DNA of 64,000 bases from Paraburkholderia flava (GCF_004359985.1 NZ_SMRO01000001.1:1364001-1428000), one strand, 5' to 3'. Shown: positions 35,500 through 46,099, counted from the first letter of the stretch. Program-made: numbers and translations. Notes: generated by a model not told the origin, from the letters alone.

Positions 35500-36810
35500 A
35501 TGGCAAGCATCGAACAGCTGTACAGCGTGCTGGCAACCGCCAGTTCCGATCAACAGGACGCCGCGCAACCCGCGCTCGTCGTCCACGCAGGGCAGATCGC
35601 GGTCGACACGCCCGCGGTCGCGTCCGACATGACCAACGCGGAACTGCAGAACTGGTTTCTCGAAGAGCAGGAGGTCGAAGCCGTCGCGATCGTCAAAGAC
35701 AACGTGCCCGTCGCGCTCGTGAACCGCAACGTGTTCATGGAGCAATACGGTCGTCCGTTCAGCCGCGAAGTGTTCGGCAAGCGTAGCTGTCTGTCGTTTG
35801 CGAACCAGGAGCCGCTGGTCGTCGGCGACGACACGCCGATCGAAATGGTCGTGCGCGCCGCCGTCGAACCCGACTCGCGCGTGATGAAAGACGGCTTCAT
35901 CTGCAATCGCAACGGCCAGTATTTCGGCATCGGCAGCGGGATGGCGCTGATCCGCGCGATGTCGGACATCGAAGCTGCGAAGACGCGTCAACTGCTGTCG
36001 AGCATCGAATACGCGTCCGCAATCCAGCAATCGAACCTGCGCAACTCGCAGACCGAACTCGCCGCGTGCCTGCCGTCCGCACGCCTCGAATGGCTGCCGC
36101 GCGATGTCGTCGGCGGCGACTGCTACTTCTTTCGCGCGACGCGCAACGGGCTGTTCGGCGCGATCGTCGACTGTACCGGTCACGGCGTGCCGGGCGCGTT
36201 CATGACGCTGATCACGCTGTCGTTCCTCGAAAATCGCGTGACGACGGGCAGCGAAGAACCGGACCCCGCCGTCGTGCTGTCCGATCTCAATAGCTACATC
36301 AAGAAGGTGTTGGGCCAGCAGGCGTCGGCGAAAAGCGGCGACGCAGCGCACGTGGTCCGCGAAGGCAAATCGGACGACGGCCTCGACGCGTTCATGTTCG
36401 TGCTGACCGGCAATGGCCTCGATCTGCAATACGCGAGCGCTCGCCTTGAAATGGCGGTGCTCGACGGCGCTGCCGGTCCCGCCGATTCAACCGACGTCCA
36501 GATTCTCGAAGGCGACCGGATGGGTGTCGGCTACAGCGACACGCCCGACGATTTCGCATTCACGACGCGCAACCATACGCTGAAGCCGAACTATCGCGCG
36601 TTCATCACGACCGACGGCGTGATCGATCAGGTCGGTGGCCCGAAGAAAATCGCGCATGGCCGCAAGCGTCTGTACAAGCTGTTCGCCGAACGTCGCGACG
36701 AGTTGCCGCAGCAGTTCGGCGACACGCTGCTCGACAGCTTCGCGCAATGGCAAGGCGACCAGCACCGTCGCGACGACGTGTGCTTCTTCGTATTCACGAA
36801 CGAGGTCTGA
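35500..36810 (+). CDS. SiaA-like PP2C/SpoIIE-type protein phosphatase
   Basis: 436 residues from ATG 35500. Residues about 20-150 look like a CBS-pair-type sensor module (VALVNRNVFMEQYGRPFSRE, MKDGFICNRNGQYFGIGSG). A short coil (about 150-190) follows, then a SpoIIE/PP2C phosphatase with metal-binding motifs (WLPRDVVGGDCYFF, IVDCTGHGVPGAFMTL, ITTDGVIDQVGG). In Pseudomonas aeruginosa SiaA dephosphorylates SiaC; that SiaA is membrane-bound with HAMP. This one has no membrane helices and a soluble sensor instead. First gene of a three-gene unit with SiaB- and SiaC-like genes. Confidence 0.88.
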   Translation: MASIEQLYSVLATASSDQQDAAQPALVVHAGQIAVDTPAVASDMTNAELQNWFLEEQEVEAVAIVKDNVPVALVNRNVFMEQYGRPFSREVFGKRSCLSFANQEPLVVGDDTPIEMVVRAAVEPDSRVMKDGFICNRNGQYFGIGSGMALIRAMSDIEAAKTRQLLSSIEYASAIQQSNLRNSQTELAACLPSARLEWLPRDVVGGDCYFFRATRNGLFGAIVDCTGHGVPGAFMTLITLSFLENRVTTGSEEPDPAVVLSDLNSYIKKVLGQQASAKSGDAAHVVREGKSDDGLDAFMFVLTGNGLDLQYASARLEMAVLDGAAGPADSTDVQILEGDRMGVGYSDTPDDFAFTTRNHTLKPNYRAFITTDGVIDQVGGPKKIAHGRKRLYKLFAERRDELPQQFGDTLLDSFAQWQGDQHRRDDVCFFVFTNEV

Positions 36811-36812
36811 CG

Positions 36813-37388
36813 ATGGATTTCCGCGCTTTCGAAACCTTCAGCGACGCCGCCGGCGACGCGGGGATGGTCTATTACTACGCCGGACACTTCGACGAAGACG
36901 TACGGCGCGCGCTGTCCGCGAATCTGAAGAGCCGGCTCGAAGTAGAAGGCGTCGGCAGCCCCGCGAAACGCAAGCTGTTCTCGACGTTCATGGAAATGGC
37001 GCAGAACGTATTGCATTACGGCGGCTGCGTCGACACGCCAGACAACGCCGAACGCGCAGGCCCCGAGAAACCCGGCGCGATCGCGGTAGGACGCGACGCG
37101 ACGTCGTACTGGATCGTCTGCAGCAATCTCGTGCCGGTCGAACACATGTCGCGCATCGCGGGCAAGCTCGATCAGTTGAAGCAGATGTCGCTCGACGAGA
37201 TCAAGACCGCCTACCGCGAACAGCTCGCGAACGACGAACACGCGGAAACCGATACGGTCAGCAAAGGCGCGGGACTCGGCCTGCTGACCATCGCCCGCGA
37301 CAGCATCCAGCCGGTCGAATACGCGTTCCGCAACGACGAATCGTCGGGCGGCCGTTTCGCCCGCTTCACCATCAAGGCTTTTGTCTAA
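36813..37388 (+). CDS. SiaB family protein kinase
   Basis: 191 residues from ATG 36813, two bases after the phosphatase stop. It has a GHKL-like ATP fold with conserved Asn in STFMEMAQNVLHYGG and glycine motif in VSKGAGLGLLTIARDS. The SiaB family (DUF6272) phosphorylates SiaC on Ser/Thr and opposes the SiaA phosphatase. The order phosphatase-kinase-target matches siaA-siaB-siaC. Confidence 0.9.
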   Translation: MDFRAFETFSDAAGDAGMVYYYAGHFDEDVRRALSANLKSRLEVEGVGSPAKRKLFSTFMEMAQNVLHYGGCVDTPDNAERAGPEKPGAIAVGRDATSYWIVCSNLVPVEHMSRIAGKLDQLKQMSLDEIKTAYREQLANDEHAETDTVSKGAGLGLLTIARDSIQPVEYAFRNDESSGGRFARFTIKAFV

Positions 37389-37403
37389 CCCCGAGGCTTC
37401 AAC

Positions 37404-37796
37404 ATGACGCCGATCAAACTACCCCGTACCGACTTCACTCCGCAAATCGAATTCTCGCCGGCCGACGCCAGCCTGTTCGTCGAAGGCGAGTGCCACCCGG
37501 AAAATCCGAATACGTTCTTCGGTCCGATCCTGCAACTGATCGGCACGTATCTGCAGACCGCTGCGCCGCCGCGCTTCCTGATGCGCGTACGGCTCACGTA
37601 CATCAACAGCGCATCGACGAAAGCGATGCGTCAGCTGTTCATGGTGCTCAGCGATGCATCGAAGCGCGGCTGCAACGTCGACATCGACTGGGAATTCGAT
37701 CCGGACGACGACGCGATCCAGGAGCTCGGACAGGACTTGCTGTACGGGCTCGGCGCAACGACGGTGATGTTCAACGAAGTGTTGATCGAAACCTGA
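37404..37796 (+). CDS. SiaC family regulatory phosphoprotein (DUF1987)
   Basis: 130 residues. It carries the DUF1987 pattern: a beta-rich N-terminus (FVEGECHPENPNTFFGPILQ) and the switch site in LTYINSASTKAMRQLF, where SiaC is phosphorylated on Thr in Pseudomonas. C-terminal WEFDPDDDAIQELGQD is typical. Unphosphorylated SiaC activates the diguanylate cyclase SiaD. No GGDEF gene is present here; the next gene is pobA on the other strand. Confidence 0.92.
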   Translation: MTPIKLPRTDFTPQIEFSPADASLFVEGECHPENPNTFFGPILQLIGTYLQTAAPPRFLMRVRLTYINSASTKAMRQLFMVLSDASKRGCNVDIDWEFDPDDDAIQELGQDLLYGLGATTVMFNEVLIET

Positions 37797-37809
37797 GCGC
37801 AGTTCGTAG

Positions 37810-39301
<1,492 letters not shown>

Positions 39302-39332
39302 CGTCGTCTCCTTGCCATTCAGGCTTATTGGC

Positions 39333-41054
39333 TTATGCCGCGTGTCGAACGTCTGGCGTTATCGCGAGCGCGCGTTCGAGTGCCTGCGTGACGCTGTGTA
39401 CGTCGACGCTGCGCCAGCGCGCGCATACGTGCTGATCGGGGCGCACCAGATAGAACGTGTCCGGCGATGCGTCATAGCGCGTGGCGGCGAGACCTTCTAC
39501 GTCGAGTGCGATCGTTGCATACGGCAAACGGCGCGCTAACGTCGCCACGTTGTTACGCGCGGTGGCGTTCATCACGAGCACGAGCTTAAACGGCACTGAT
39601 GCACGAGTTAACACATCGACCGCAGCAAGCGTCGCCGCATCCACATCGTCTTCACAAAACAGCACACCCGTGAACTGCTGCCCCAGTTGCGGCAACAGCC
39701 ATGCACGTTCGCCATCGATCTCCAACGGCGCATCGCAACACGACGCACCCGGCGCCATTCGACCGCTAAACGACTCACTGCCTGCTGTATTCAGCACCGA
39801 ATCGCACAGCACCGCAGGCACCGACAACCGCCCACTATTCACAAGCTGCCGCGCGAACGCATGATCGCGCGCAAGCGTCAGCACAGCATCACGAAACACA
39901 CGACTCGCCGCGCTCTTCGGCGTGATGAAATCGGTCGAATGCGTCGAATGGCGAATGTTTTCGTCGGCTGCGTATTCGCGTTCCATCGCGTACGTGTCGA
40001 GCAACGCATCGGGCGCGCGGCCCGTCGCGACCAGCGCGAGTTTCCACGCGAGGTTGTCCGCATCCTGCACGCCGCTGTTCGCGCCGCGTGCGCCGAACGG
40101 CGACACGCCGTGCGCGGCATCGCCCGCGAACAGCACGTTACCGTGCCGGAAGCGCTCCATCCGCTGACACGAAAACGTATAGACGCTCACCCATTGCAGT
40201 TCGAACTTCGCATCGGGCCCGAGCAATGCACGCACGCGCGGGATCACACGTTCGGGCGTTTTCTCGGCTACAGGATCCGCGTCCCAGCCCAGCTGAAAAT
40301 CGATCCGCCACACGTTATCCGGCTGACGATGCAGCAGCACCGACTGGTTCGGATGAAACGGTGGATCGAACCAGAACCAGCGCTCGGCGGGAAATGGTGC
40401 GTCCATTTTCACGTCGGCGATCAGGAAACGATCCTTGAACGTGCGACCGTGGCTGTCGAGCCCCATCAGCGTGCGGATCGGGCTGCGCGAACCGTCGGCG
40501 GCGACCACGTAGCGGCCGTGCAATGCGTACGGACCGTCGGGCGTGTCGACGGTCAGCGTCACAACAGCGTCCGGTCCATCGCTCTGACGAATACCCGTCA
40601 CGCGATTCTTCCAGCGAATCTCCAGATTCGGCAGCTCACGCGCGCGTTCGAGCAGATACCCTTCAACGTAATACTGCTGCAGATTCACGAACGCAGGCCG
40701 TCGATGCCCGCTCTCCGGCAGCAGATCGAATGAATAGACGAGGTCGTCGCGCAGAAAGACTTTGCCGACATTCCAGCTCACGCCCTTCGCGGCCATCCGT
40801 TCGCCGCAGCCAAGCCGATCGAAAATGTCGAGCGTGCGTTTCGCGAAGCAGATCGCGCGCGAGCCGGTGGACAGCGTGCAGTCGTCATCGACGAGCACGA
40901 CCGGCAAACCCTGCTGCGCGAGATCGATCGCCGCAGCGAGGCCCACAGGCCCCGCGCCGACGACGATCACCGGATGCACCCGCGCATCGCCCTGTTCCCG
41001 CTGCTCGCGACACGGCACGTAGTCGAACGACAGCGTCTGATAATCGATGTCCAT
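39333..41054 (-). CDS. FAD-dependent aromatic monooxygenase (class A flavoprotein)
   Basis: 573 residues. FAD Rossmann motif PVIVVGAGPVGLAAAIDLA near residue 30, DG motif in YVVAADGSRSPIRTLMG and GD motif in NVLFAGDAAHGVSPFGARGA. The C-terminal thioredoxin-like domain (residues about 420-560) is as in phenol hydroxylase, MhpA and TfdB relatives. It should hydroxylate a phenolic acid using NAD(P)H. The substrate is unknown. It starts 12 bp after the MBL gene and is followed by DUF2783. Confidence 0.9.
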   Translation of the reverse strand: MDIDYQTLSFDYVPCREQREQGDARVHPVIVVGAGPVGLAAAIDLAQQGLPVVLVDDDCTLSTGSRAICFAKRTLDIFDRLGCGERMAAKGVSWNVGKVFLRDDLVYSFDLLPESGHRRPAFVNLQQYYVEGYLLERARELPNLEIRWKNRVTGIRQSDGPDAVVTLTVDTPDGPYALHGRYVVAADGSRSPIRTLMGLDSHGRTFKDRFLIADVKMDAPFPAERWFWFDPPFHPNQSVLLHRQPDNVWRIDFQLGWDADPVAEKTPERVIPRVRALLGPDAKFELQWVSVYTFSCQRMERFRHGNVLFAGDAAHGVSPFGARGANSGVQDADNLAWKLALVATGRAPDALLDTYAMEREYAADENIRHSTHSTDFITPKSAASRVFRDAVLTLARDHAFARQLVNSGRLSVPAVLCDSVLNTAGSESFSGRMAPGASCCDAPLEIDGERAWLLPQLGQQFTGVLFCEDDVDAATLAAVDVLTRASVPFKLVLVMNATARNNVATLARRLPYATIALDVEGLAATRYDASPDTFYLVRPDQHVCARWRSVDVHSVTQALERALAITPDVRHAA

Positions 41055-41066
41055 CGCGCTCTCGCG

Positions 41067-42026
41067 TCAGCTTTGCAGCGCGCTCCACATCTCCTGATCG
41101 CGCTGCGCGGTCCAGATGCGCGGATGCGCGATACCGCTCGCTTCGTCGAATGCACGCGATACGTCGAACGGCAGGCAATGCTCGTAGATGAACACGTCGC
41201 CGAACTTCGGATCCATCGACTTGCGCGCATGCGCCATCGCCGCTTTCAGATCGAGTTTCTGCGCGACCGCTTCGCGTCCGCTTTGCAGCAGCGTCGTGAC
41301 GAAATCCTTCGTGTAGTCGAGGCCCTTGTTCACATCGTCCGGCGTGGTCAATGCAGGACCGCGGCCCGGCACGAGTTTCTGCGCACCGAGCGCGCGCAGC
41401 GCTTCGAGTGTCGCGGGCCACTGTTCGAGTTGCGCGTCGCCGCAATAGCACGCGGCGTCGTATTCGACGAGATCGCCGGAAAACAGCACCTTCTGCGACG
41501 GCAGCCACACGACGGTATCGCCTTTCGTGTGCCCTGCGCCGAGATGCGCGATGCGTACTTCGAGCTTGCCGAGAAACAGCGTGATTTCGCGCTCGAATAC
41601 GAGCGTCGGCCACGTCAGGCCCGGCACCGTTTCGACACCGGCGAACAGACGCGGAAAACGTTCGATCTCCGACTTCATGTCCGCCTCACCGCGCTCGACG
41701 ATCATCTCGTACGTGCCGCGACTCGCAATCACCTGCTGCGCACCTTCCGCAAAATACGCGGATGCACCGAGCACGCGCACTGCGTGGTAGTGCGACAGCA
41801 CGACGTATTTGATCGGTTTGTCAGTGACCGTACGGATCTTCGCGATCAGATCCTGGGCCATCGCGGGCGTCGCGGTCGTATCGACGATCAGCACGCCGTC
41901 GTCGCCGACGATCACGCCGGAATTCGGATCGCCCTCAGCCGTGTACGCATACGCGTTCTCGGACAACTGCGTGAACGTGATCTTTTTCGCTTCGAGATCG
42001 GCCTGCGATGCGAATGCCTTTGCCAT
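41067..42026 (-). CDS. MBL-fold metallo-hydrolase with altered HxHxDH motif
   Basis: 319 residues from ATG 42026, chosen for the perfect AAGGAGG. The frame stays open upstream but the extra residues look non-coding. MBL fold: GVIVGDDGVLIVDTTATP, LGAGHTKGDTVVWLP and LFSGDLVEYDAACYCGD. The first metal motif reads SHYHAVRVLGAS: the first two His are there but the Asp-His pair is replaced by Val-Arg. One metal site is therefore probably lost or changed. My memory is that close relatives share this change. First gene of the monooxygenase operon, facing the IclR pair. Confidence 0.88.
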   Translation of the reverse strand: MAKAFASQADLEAKKITFTQLSENAYAYTAEGDPNSGVIVGDDGVLIVDTTATPAMAQDLIAKIRTVTDKPIKYVVLSHYHAVRVLGASAYFAEGAQQVIASRGTYEMIVERGEADMKSEIERFPRLFAGVETVPGLTWPTLVFEREITLFLGKLEVRIAHLGAGHTKGDTVVWLPSQKVLFSGDLVEYDAACYCGDAQLEQWPATLEALRALGAQKLVPGRGPALTTPDDVNKGLDYTKDFVTTLLQSGREAVAQKLDLKAAMAHARKSMDPKFGDVFIYEHCLPFDVSRAFDEASGIAHPRIWTAQRDQEMWSALQS

Positions 42027-42346
42027 GTCTGCCTCCTTGGGGATCGATCGTGCAGGAGGCAAGACGGCACGCGGATGCGGCGCTGCGGCAGGGCGTGGGT
42101 CGCCCCGGTCTCGCCCCGCGTTGATTGTGTGCGACGTGTTCTGACGGCTATAGGTGTCGGGGTGAGGCCATGTTAGGAGCGCGTCGTTTAATTTGTCAAT
42201 AGCGAAAAACATCGCTATACGCAAATCATGAGCGGCGTACGATAAGGGTCATGCAGGCTGTGAAACTCCGTCCAGCCGCGGCTTAAATTCCATTTGCTCC
42301 TCGGCTAACATGGCGTTTTTCTTGAACCACACAAACCATACGACCG
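42027..42346. other. 320-bp divergent control region
   Basis: Lies between the MBL-monooxygenase operon and the IclR pair. The right half is AT-rich and holds the palindrome at 42199-42218. Promoters for both directions are expected here; I cannot fix their hexamers. Confidence 0.5.
42199..42218. promoter_or_regulatory. candidate IclR operator ATAGCGA-N6-TCGCTAT
   Basis: A perfect 7-bp-arm palindrome with a 6-nt A-rich spacer, 20 bp in all. It is 128 bp from the first IclR gene and 173 bp from the MBL gene, in the control region between them. IclR proteins bind palindromes of about this size. Confidence 0.5.
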
Positions 42347-43186
42347 GTGAAACCCGTTAAAGACGCAGCGCGACCGCAACGCGGCATCCAGAGCGTCGAA
42401 GTCGGCGGACGGTTGCTCGACGCGCTCGCCCGTGCCCGCACGCCGCTCGCGCTGTCCGACCTCGCGGCAAGCGCCGCGCTGCCGCCGGGTCAAGCGCATG
42501 CGTACGTCGTGAGCCTCGCGCGGCTCGGTCTCATCAAGCGCGATGAAATCTCCGGCCGCTACGAGCCGGGGCCGCTCGCGCTGCGGCTCGGTTTACTGCA
42601 TCTCGAACAACAGCCCGCGTTTCGCGCGACGGTGCCGCGCGTCGTCGCGCTCGCGGAAACGCTCGGCCTCAGTATCGCAATCTGCATCGCAGGACCACAA
42701 GGCCCGACGATCGTGCGCTACGAGCACGCCGGTTTTCCGCTGCATGTGAACCTGCATGTCGGCACCGTGATGTCGTTGCCGGCCACGTCGACGGGTCGCG
42801 TGTTCTGCGCGTATCTGCCTGCCTCCCAATTGCAGGCGATGTGGGCGAACCAGAGCGGCGCGCCGCGTTCGGGGCGTTCCATTCAATCGATGGTTCCCGC
42901 CGCACAACGCACTGAATTCGATGCAACGCTCGCATCGATCCGCACACGTGGCCTCGAACGCGGCGTCGATGCGCCGAGCCCCGGCATCAGCAGCCTGAGC
43001 GTGCCGGTGTGCGATGCGACGGGCAGTCTACTGCTCGCGTTGACGGCGATCGGCACGACCGGTTCGATTGACGTCGCGTGGCAGGGTCCGATTGCACGCG
43101 CGTTGCGCGACACGGCCCGCGCGATCACGGCCGATCTCGCGCGCGACAACACCGACGTGCCAGCAATGGAGGCACAGTCACGATGA
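42347..43186 (+). CDS. IclR-family regulator (first of a pair)
   Basis: 279 residues from GTG 42347. Residues about 12-75 form the winged HTH (RGIQSVEVGGRLLDALARA, VVSLARLGLIKRDE). Residues about 90-265 form the IclR ligand domain (LGLSIAICIAGPQGPTIVRY, LHVNLHVGTVMSLPATSTGRV, SPGISSLSVPVCDATGSLLLA). Its stop overlaps the next IclR gene's start by 4 bp. The ligand is probably an aromatic acid used by the divergent monooxygenase operon (inference). Confidence 0.92.
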   Translation: MKPVKDAARPQRGIQSVEVGGRLLDALARARTPLALSDLAASAALPPGQAHAYVVSLARLGLIKRDEISGRYEPGPLALRLGLLHLEQQPAFRATVPRVVALAETLGLSIAICIAGPQGPTIVRYEHAGFPLHVNLHVGTVMSLPATSTGRVFCAYLPASQLQAMWANQSGAPRSGRSIQSMVPAAQRTEFDATLASIRTRGLERGVDAPSPGISSLSVPVCDATGSLLLALTAIGTTGSIDVAWQGPIARALRDTARAITADLARDNTDVPAMEAQSR

Positions 43187-43998
43187 GCAAAACCACTCCC
43201 GACGCGAAATCGCAGCGCGGCATCCAGTCGCTCGACAACACCGGCGCACTGCTCGCCGCGCTTGCCGATGCAGGCGTGCCGCTCGCGCTGCGCGATCTCG
43301 CCGTGGCCGCCGACATGCCGCCCGCAAAAGCCTTCCCGCATCTGGTCAGCCTGCAAAAAATCGGCCTCGTGATGCGCGACGAAGCGGGCCGTTTCGAAGC
43401 GGGGCCGCTCGCGCTGGAACTCGGGCTGATCGGTTTGCAGCGCCTGTCGCCGACCCGCGAAGCCGAAGCCGAGATCGTCGAGCTGGCGGCTGCAACCGGT
43501 ATGAGCGTCGCGATGGCCGTGCTCGGGCCACTCGGGCCGACCGTCGTGCGGCTCGAAGAATCGCCACGACCGTTGCACGTGAGTCTGCGCATCGGCACGG
43601 TGATGTCGCTCGTCCATACCGCGCTCGGTCGCGTGTTCGCCGCGTACGTCGCCGATGACGTGCGCCGCGATCTGCTCGATCAGGATCATCTGCGGCTCGC
43701 CGGTGCGTCGCGTGCAGAAGTATTCGCCGCGCCGAACACACTCGAACCCGGCTACGCGCAACGGCTCGCGCAGATCCGCACGCACGGCATCGACCACGCG
43801 CTGAATAAACCGATCCCCGGCATTCACACGCTCGCCGCGCCGGTGTTCGATCACACCGGCAGTCTGTGCGTCGCGATCGCGATCATGGGGCCGGCGGGCA
43901 GTTTCGACAGCGGTACGATGGGCAGTGCCGCGACGACGTTGCGCGCCGCGACGCAGCGGCTGTCGCATCGTTTCGGCTATTCGCCGGGCAGTGTCTGA
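43183..43998 (+). CDS. IclR-family regulator (second of a pair)
   Basis: 271 residues from ATG 43183, overlapping the previous stop (ATGA). Same layout as its neighbour: RGIQSLDNTGALLAALADAG, LVSLQKIGLVMRDEAGRFEA, LHVSLRIGTVMSLVHTALGRV, PIPGIHTLAAPVFDHTGSLCV. The two are clearly paralogous in sequence and probably arose by tandem duplication. Coupled translation suggests a fixed ratio, perhaps a heteromeric regulator. Confidence 0.92.
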   Translation: MSKTTPDAKSQRGIQSLDNTGALLAALADAGVPLALRDLAVAADMPPAKAFPHLVSLQKIGLVMRDEAGRFEAGPLALELGLIGLQRLSPTREAEAEIVELAAATGMSVAMAVLGPLGPTVVRLEESPRPLHVSLRIGTVMSLVHTALGRVFAAYVADDVRRDLLDQDHLRLAGASRAEVFAAPNTLEPGYAQRLAQIRTHGIDHALNKPIPGIHTLAAPVFDHTGSLCVAIAIMGPAGSFDSGTMGSAATTLRAATQRLSHRFGYSPGSV

Positions 43999-44051
43999 AC
44001 GCATTCACCCACACCATCACTTCAACGACAGCACCCCAAGGAGATCGACCC

Positions 44052-45062
44052 GTGAGCGACCAGCCCTTCGGACGTACCCGCCGCGATTTCATGCGCCTCG
44101 CCGTGACGGCCGGCGCCACCGCATCGCTGCCGTGGATGCAGCAGGCCGATGCGCAAACGGCAGCGCCTGCTGCCCCTGCTGCAACGGCGAACACGCTACC
44201 CACTAAAGACATCAAGCAAGGCACGAAGCTCGTGCTGTTAGGCACAAAAGGCGGCCCCACCCCATCCGATCTGCGCGCGGCACCAGCCAACGTGCTGGTC
44301 GTCGATGGCCAGCCGTACGTGGTCGATTGCGGCAACGGCGTCGCACTGCAACTGACAAAGGCCGGTATCAAACTGCCCGCGCTGCGCGACATTTTCATCA
44401 CGCATCATCATTCGGATCACAACGCCGACCTCGGCAACCTCGTGTTCCTCGCGTGGGCCACCGGGCTGCATACGCCGGTCAATCTGTACGGACCGCCGCG
44501 CATCACGAAGATGATCGACGACTTCGTCGACATGAACGCGATCGATCTCGACGTGCGGATGCGCGAAGAAGGCCGGCCCGCCATGCGACCGCTGATCAAC
44601 ATCCATGAGTTCGACGGGCCGCGCGTCGTGATGCAGGACGATCGCGTGCGCGTGACCGCGACGCTCGTCGATCACTACACGATCAAGCCCGCGTTCGCGT
44701 ACCGCTTCGAAACGCGCGACCGCACCATCGTGTTCTCCGGCGACACGACGTACTACCCCGCCCTCGCCGATTTCGCGAAAGGCGCGGACGTGCTGGTCCA
44801 CGAAGTGATGTACCTGCCCGCGCTCGAAAAGCTGATGAAGACCGTCGACAACGCGCCGACCTTGCTCGACCACCTCGTGAAAAGCCACACGACGACCGAA
44901 CAGGTCGGCAAGATCGCAGCCGCAGCAGGCGTGAAGACGCTTGTACTGAGCCACTTCGTGCCGGGCGGCGACCCCGCGATCACCGACGACATGTGGGCCG
45001 CCGACGCGCGCCGCCACTTCAGTGGCGAAGTGATCGTCGGACGCGATCTGCAGGTGATATGA
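44052..45062 (+). CDS. Tat-exported MBL-fold hydrolase (arylsulfatase/tRNase Z-like group)
   Basis: 336 residues from GTG 44052, chosen for AAGGAGA upstream. The N-terminus FGRTRRDFMRLAVTAGATAS is a twin-arginine signal, with cleavage near ADAQ. The MBL metal motif is complete (ITHHHSDHNADLGNL), with later ligands in VFSGDTTYYPALADF, VLVHEVMYLP and VLSHFVPGG. The arrangement is that of the AtsA arylsulfatase/RNase Z-like group. It acts in the periplasm after being folded and metal-loaded in the cytoplasm. Substrate unknown. Overlaps the CobW gene by 4 bp. Confidence 0.9.
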   Translation: MSDQPFGRTRRDFMRLAVTAGATASLPWMQQADAQTAAPAAPAATANTLPTKDIKQGTKLVLLGTKGGPTPSDLRAAPANVLVVDGQPYVVDCGNGVALQLTKAGIKLPALRDIFITHHHSDHNADLGNLVFLAWATGLHTPVNLYGPPRITKMIDDFVDMNAIDLDVRMREEGRPAMRPLINIHEFDGPRVVMQDDRVRVTATLVDHYTIKPAFAYRFETRDRTIVFSGDTTYYPALADFAKGADVLVHEVMYLPALEKLMKTVDNAPTLLDHLVKSHTTTEQVGKIAAAAGVKTLVLSHFVPGGDPAITDDMWAADARRHFSGEVIVGRDLQVI

Positions 45063-46099
45063 GCACGCAGATTCCGGTCACGCTGCTCACCGGCTTTCTC
45101 GGCTCGGGCAAGACGACGTTGCTCAACCGTCTGTTGCCGCAGCCCGCGATGGGTCGCTGCGCGGTCGTGATCAACGAGCTGGGGTCGATCGGTCTCGATC
45201 ATCTGCTGGTCGGCGCGATGCGCGACGACACGATCGCGCTGCTCGAAAACGGTTGCCTCTGCTGCGGCGTCCGCGACGGTCTCGCCGAAACGGTCGCGAC
45301 GCTGTTCGAGCGGCGCGACCGAGGCGAGATTCCACCGTTCGAGCGGTTGCTGATCGAAACGACCGGGCTCGCGCGGCCGGGTCCGGTGATTTCGCTGCTG
45401 CTCGGCGACGAAGCGCTCATAGAGCGGGTACGGCTCGACGGCGTTGTAGCCACCGTCGATGCGAAGCACGGCGCGGCGCAGTTAGCGCGTCACGAAGAAT
45501 CGCGTCAACAGGTCGCGGTTGCGGACCGTCTACTACTGACGAAGGCCGATCTCGTCGACGCTACGACGCTCGCCGAACTCGAAGCCACGCTCGCTGGATT
45601 GAACCCGGGCGCAGCACGCGTCACGGTGCGCGACGGCACGATCGACGCCGCACAGATTCTCGACATCCTCACACCGCGCGCACTGCGTCCGTGGCTGCGC
45701 ACGCAACCCGCTGCACGCTCATTGATGCGCGGAGCCGCAACGACAGCGACAGCGACACGTCACGCGCATCCGGACATCGAAACCTTCTGCCTCAGCTACG
45801 CCGACCCGTTGCCGATGCAGGCACTCGAAACCGCGCTGACCGTGCTGCTCGGCTATCACGGCGAACACATCCTGCGACTCAAGGGCATTGCGAACCTGGC
45901 CGGCGAAACGCGGCCTGTCGTACTGCACGGCGTCCAGCAATGGCTGCACGAACCGCTACGCCTCGACGCATGGCCCGACGACGATCGCGCGACGCGGCTC
46001 GTCTTCATCGTCCAGGATCTCGACGCATCGATCGTAGAGCAAACGATTGCCCACTTCCTGCGCGAAGCGGGCGTGCACTGCAAGGCGAGCATCGGCTGA
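45059..46099 (+). CDS. CobW/COG0523-family GTPase metallochaperone
   Basis: 346 residues from ATG 45059 (ATGA overlap). G1 motif TGFLGSGKTTLLNRLL, Cys motif GCLCCGV, Glu-rich switch in LIETTGLARPGPV, NKxD-like TKADL, then the CobW C-terminal domain (HILRLKGIANLAGETRPVVL). The family uses GTP to deliver zinc, cobalt or other metals to client enzymes. The overlap with a Tat-exported metalloenzyme suggests that enzyme is the client (inference). No long His stretch is seen. Confidence 0.92.
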   Translation: MSTQIPVTLLTGFLGSGKTTLLNRLLPQPAMGRCAVVINELGSIGLDHLLVGAMRDDTIALLENGCLCCGVRDGLAETVATLFERRDRGEIPPFERLLIETTGLARPGPVISLLLGDEALIERVRLDGVVATVDAKHGAAQLARHEESRQQVAVADRLLLTKADLVDATTLAELEATLAGLNPGAARVTVRDGTIDAAQILDILTPRALRPWLRTQPAARSLMRGAATTATATRHAHPDIETFCLSYADPLPMQALETALTVLLGYHGEHILRLKGIANLAGETRPVVLHGVQQWLHEPLRLDAWPDDDRATRLVFIVQDLDASIVEQTIAHFLREAGVHCKASIG

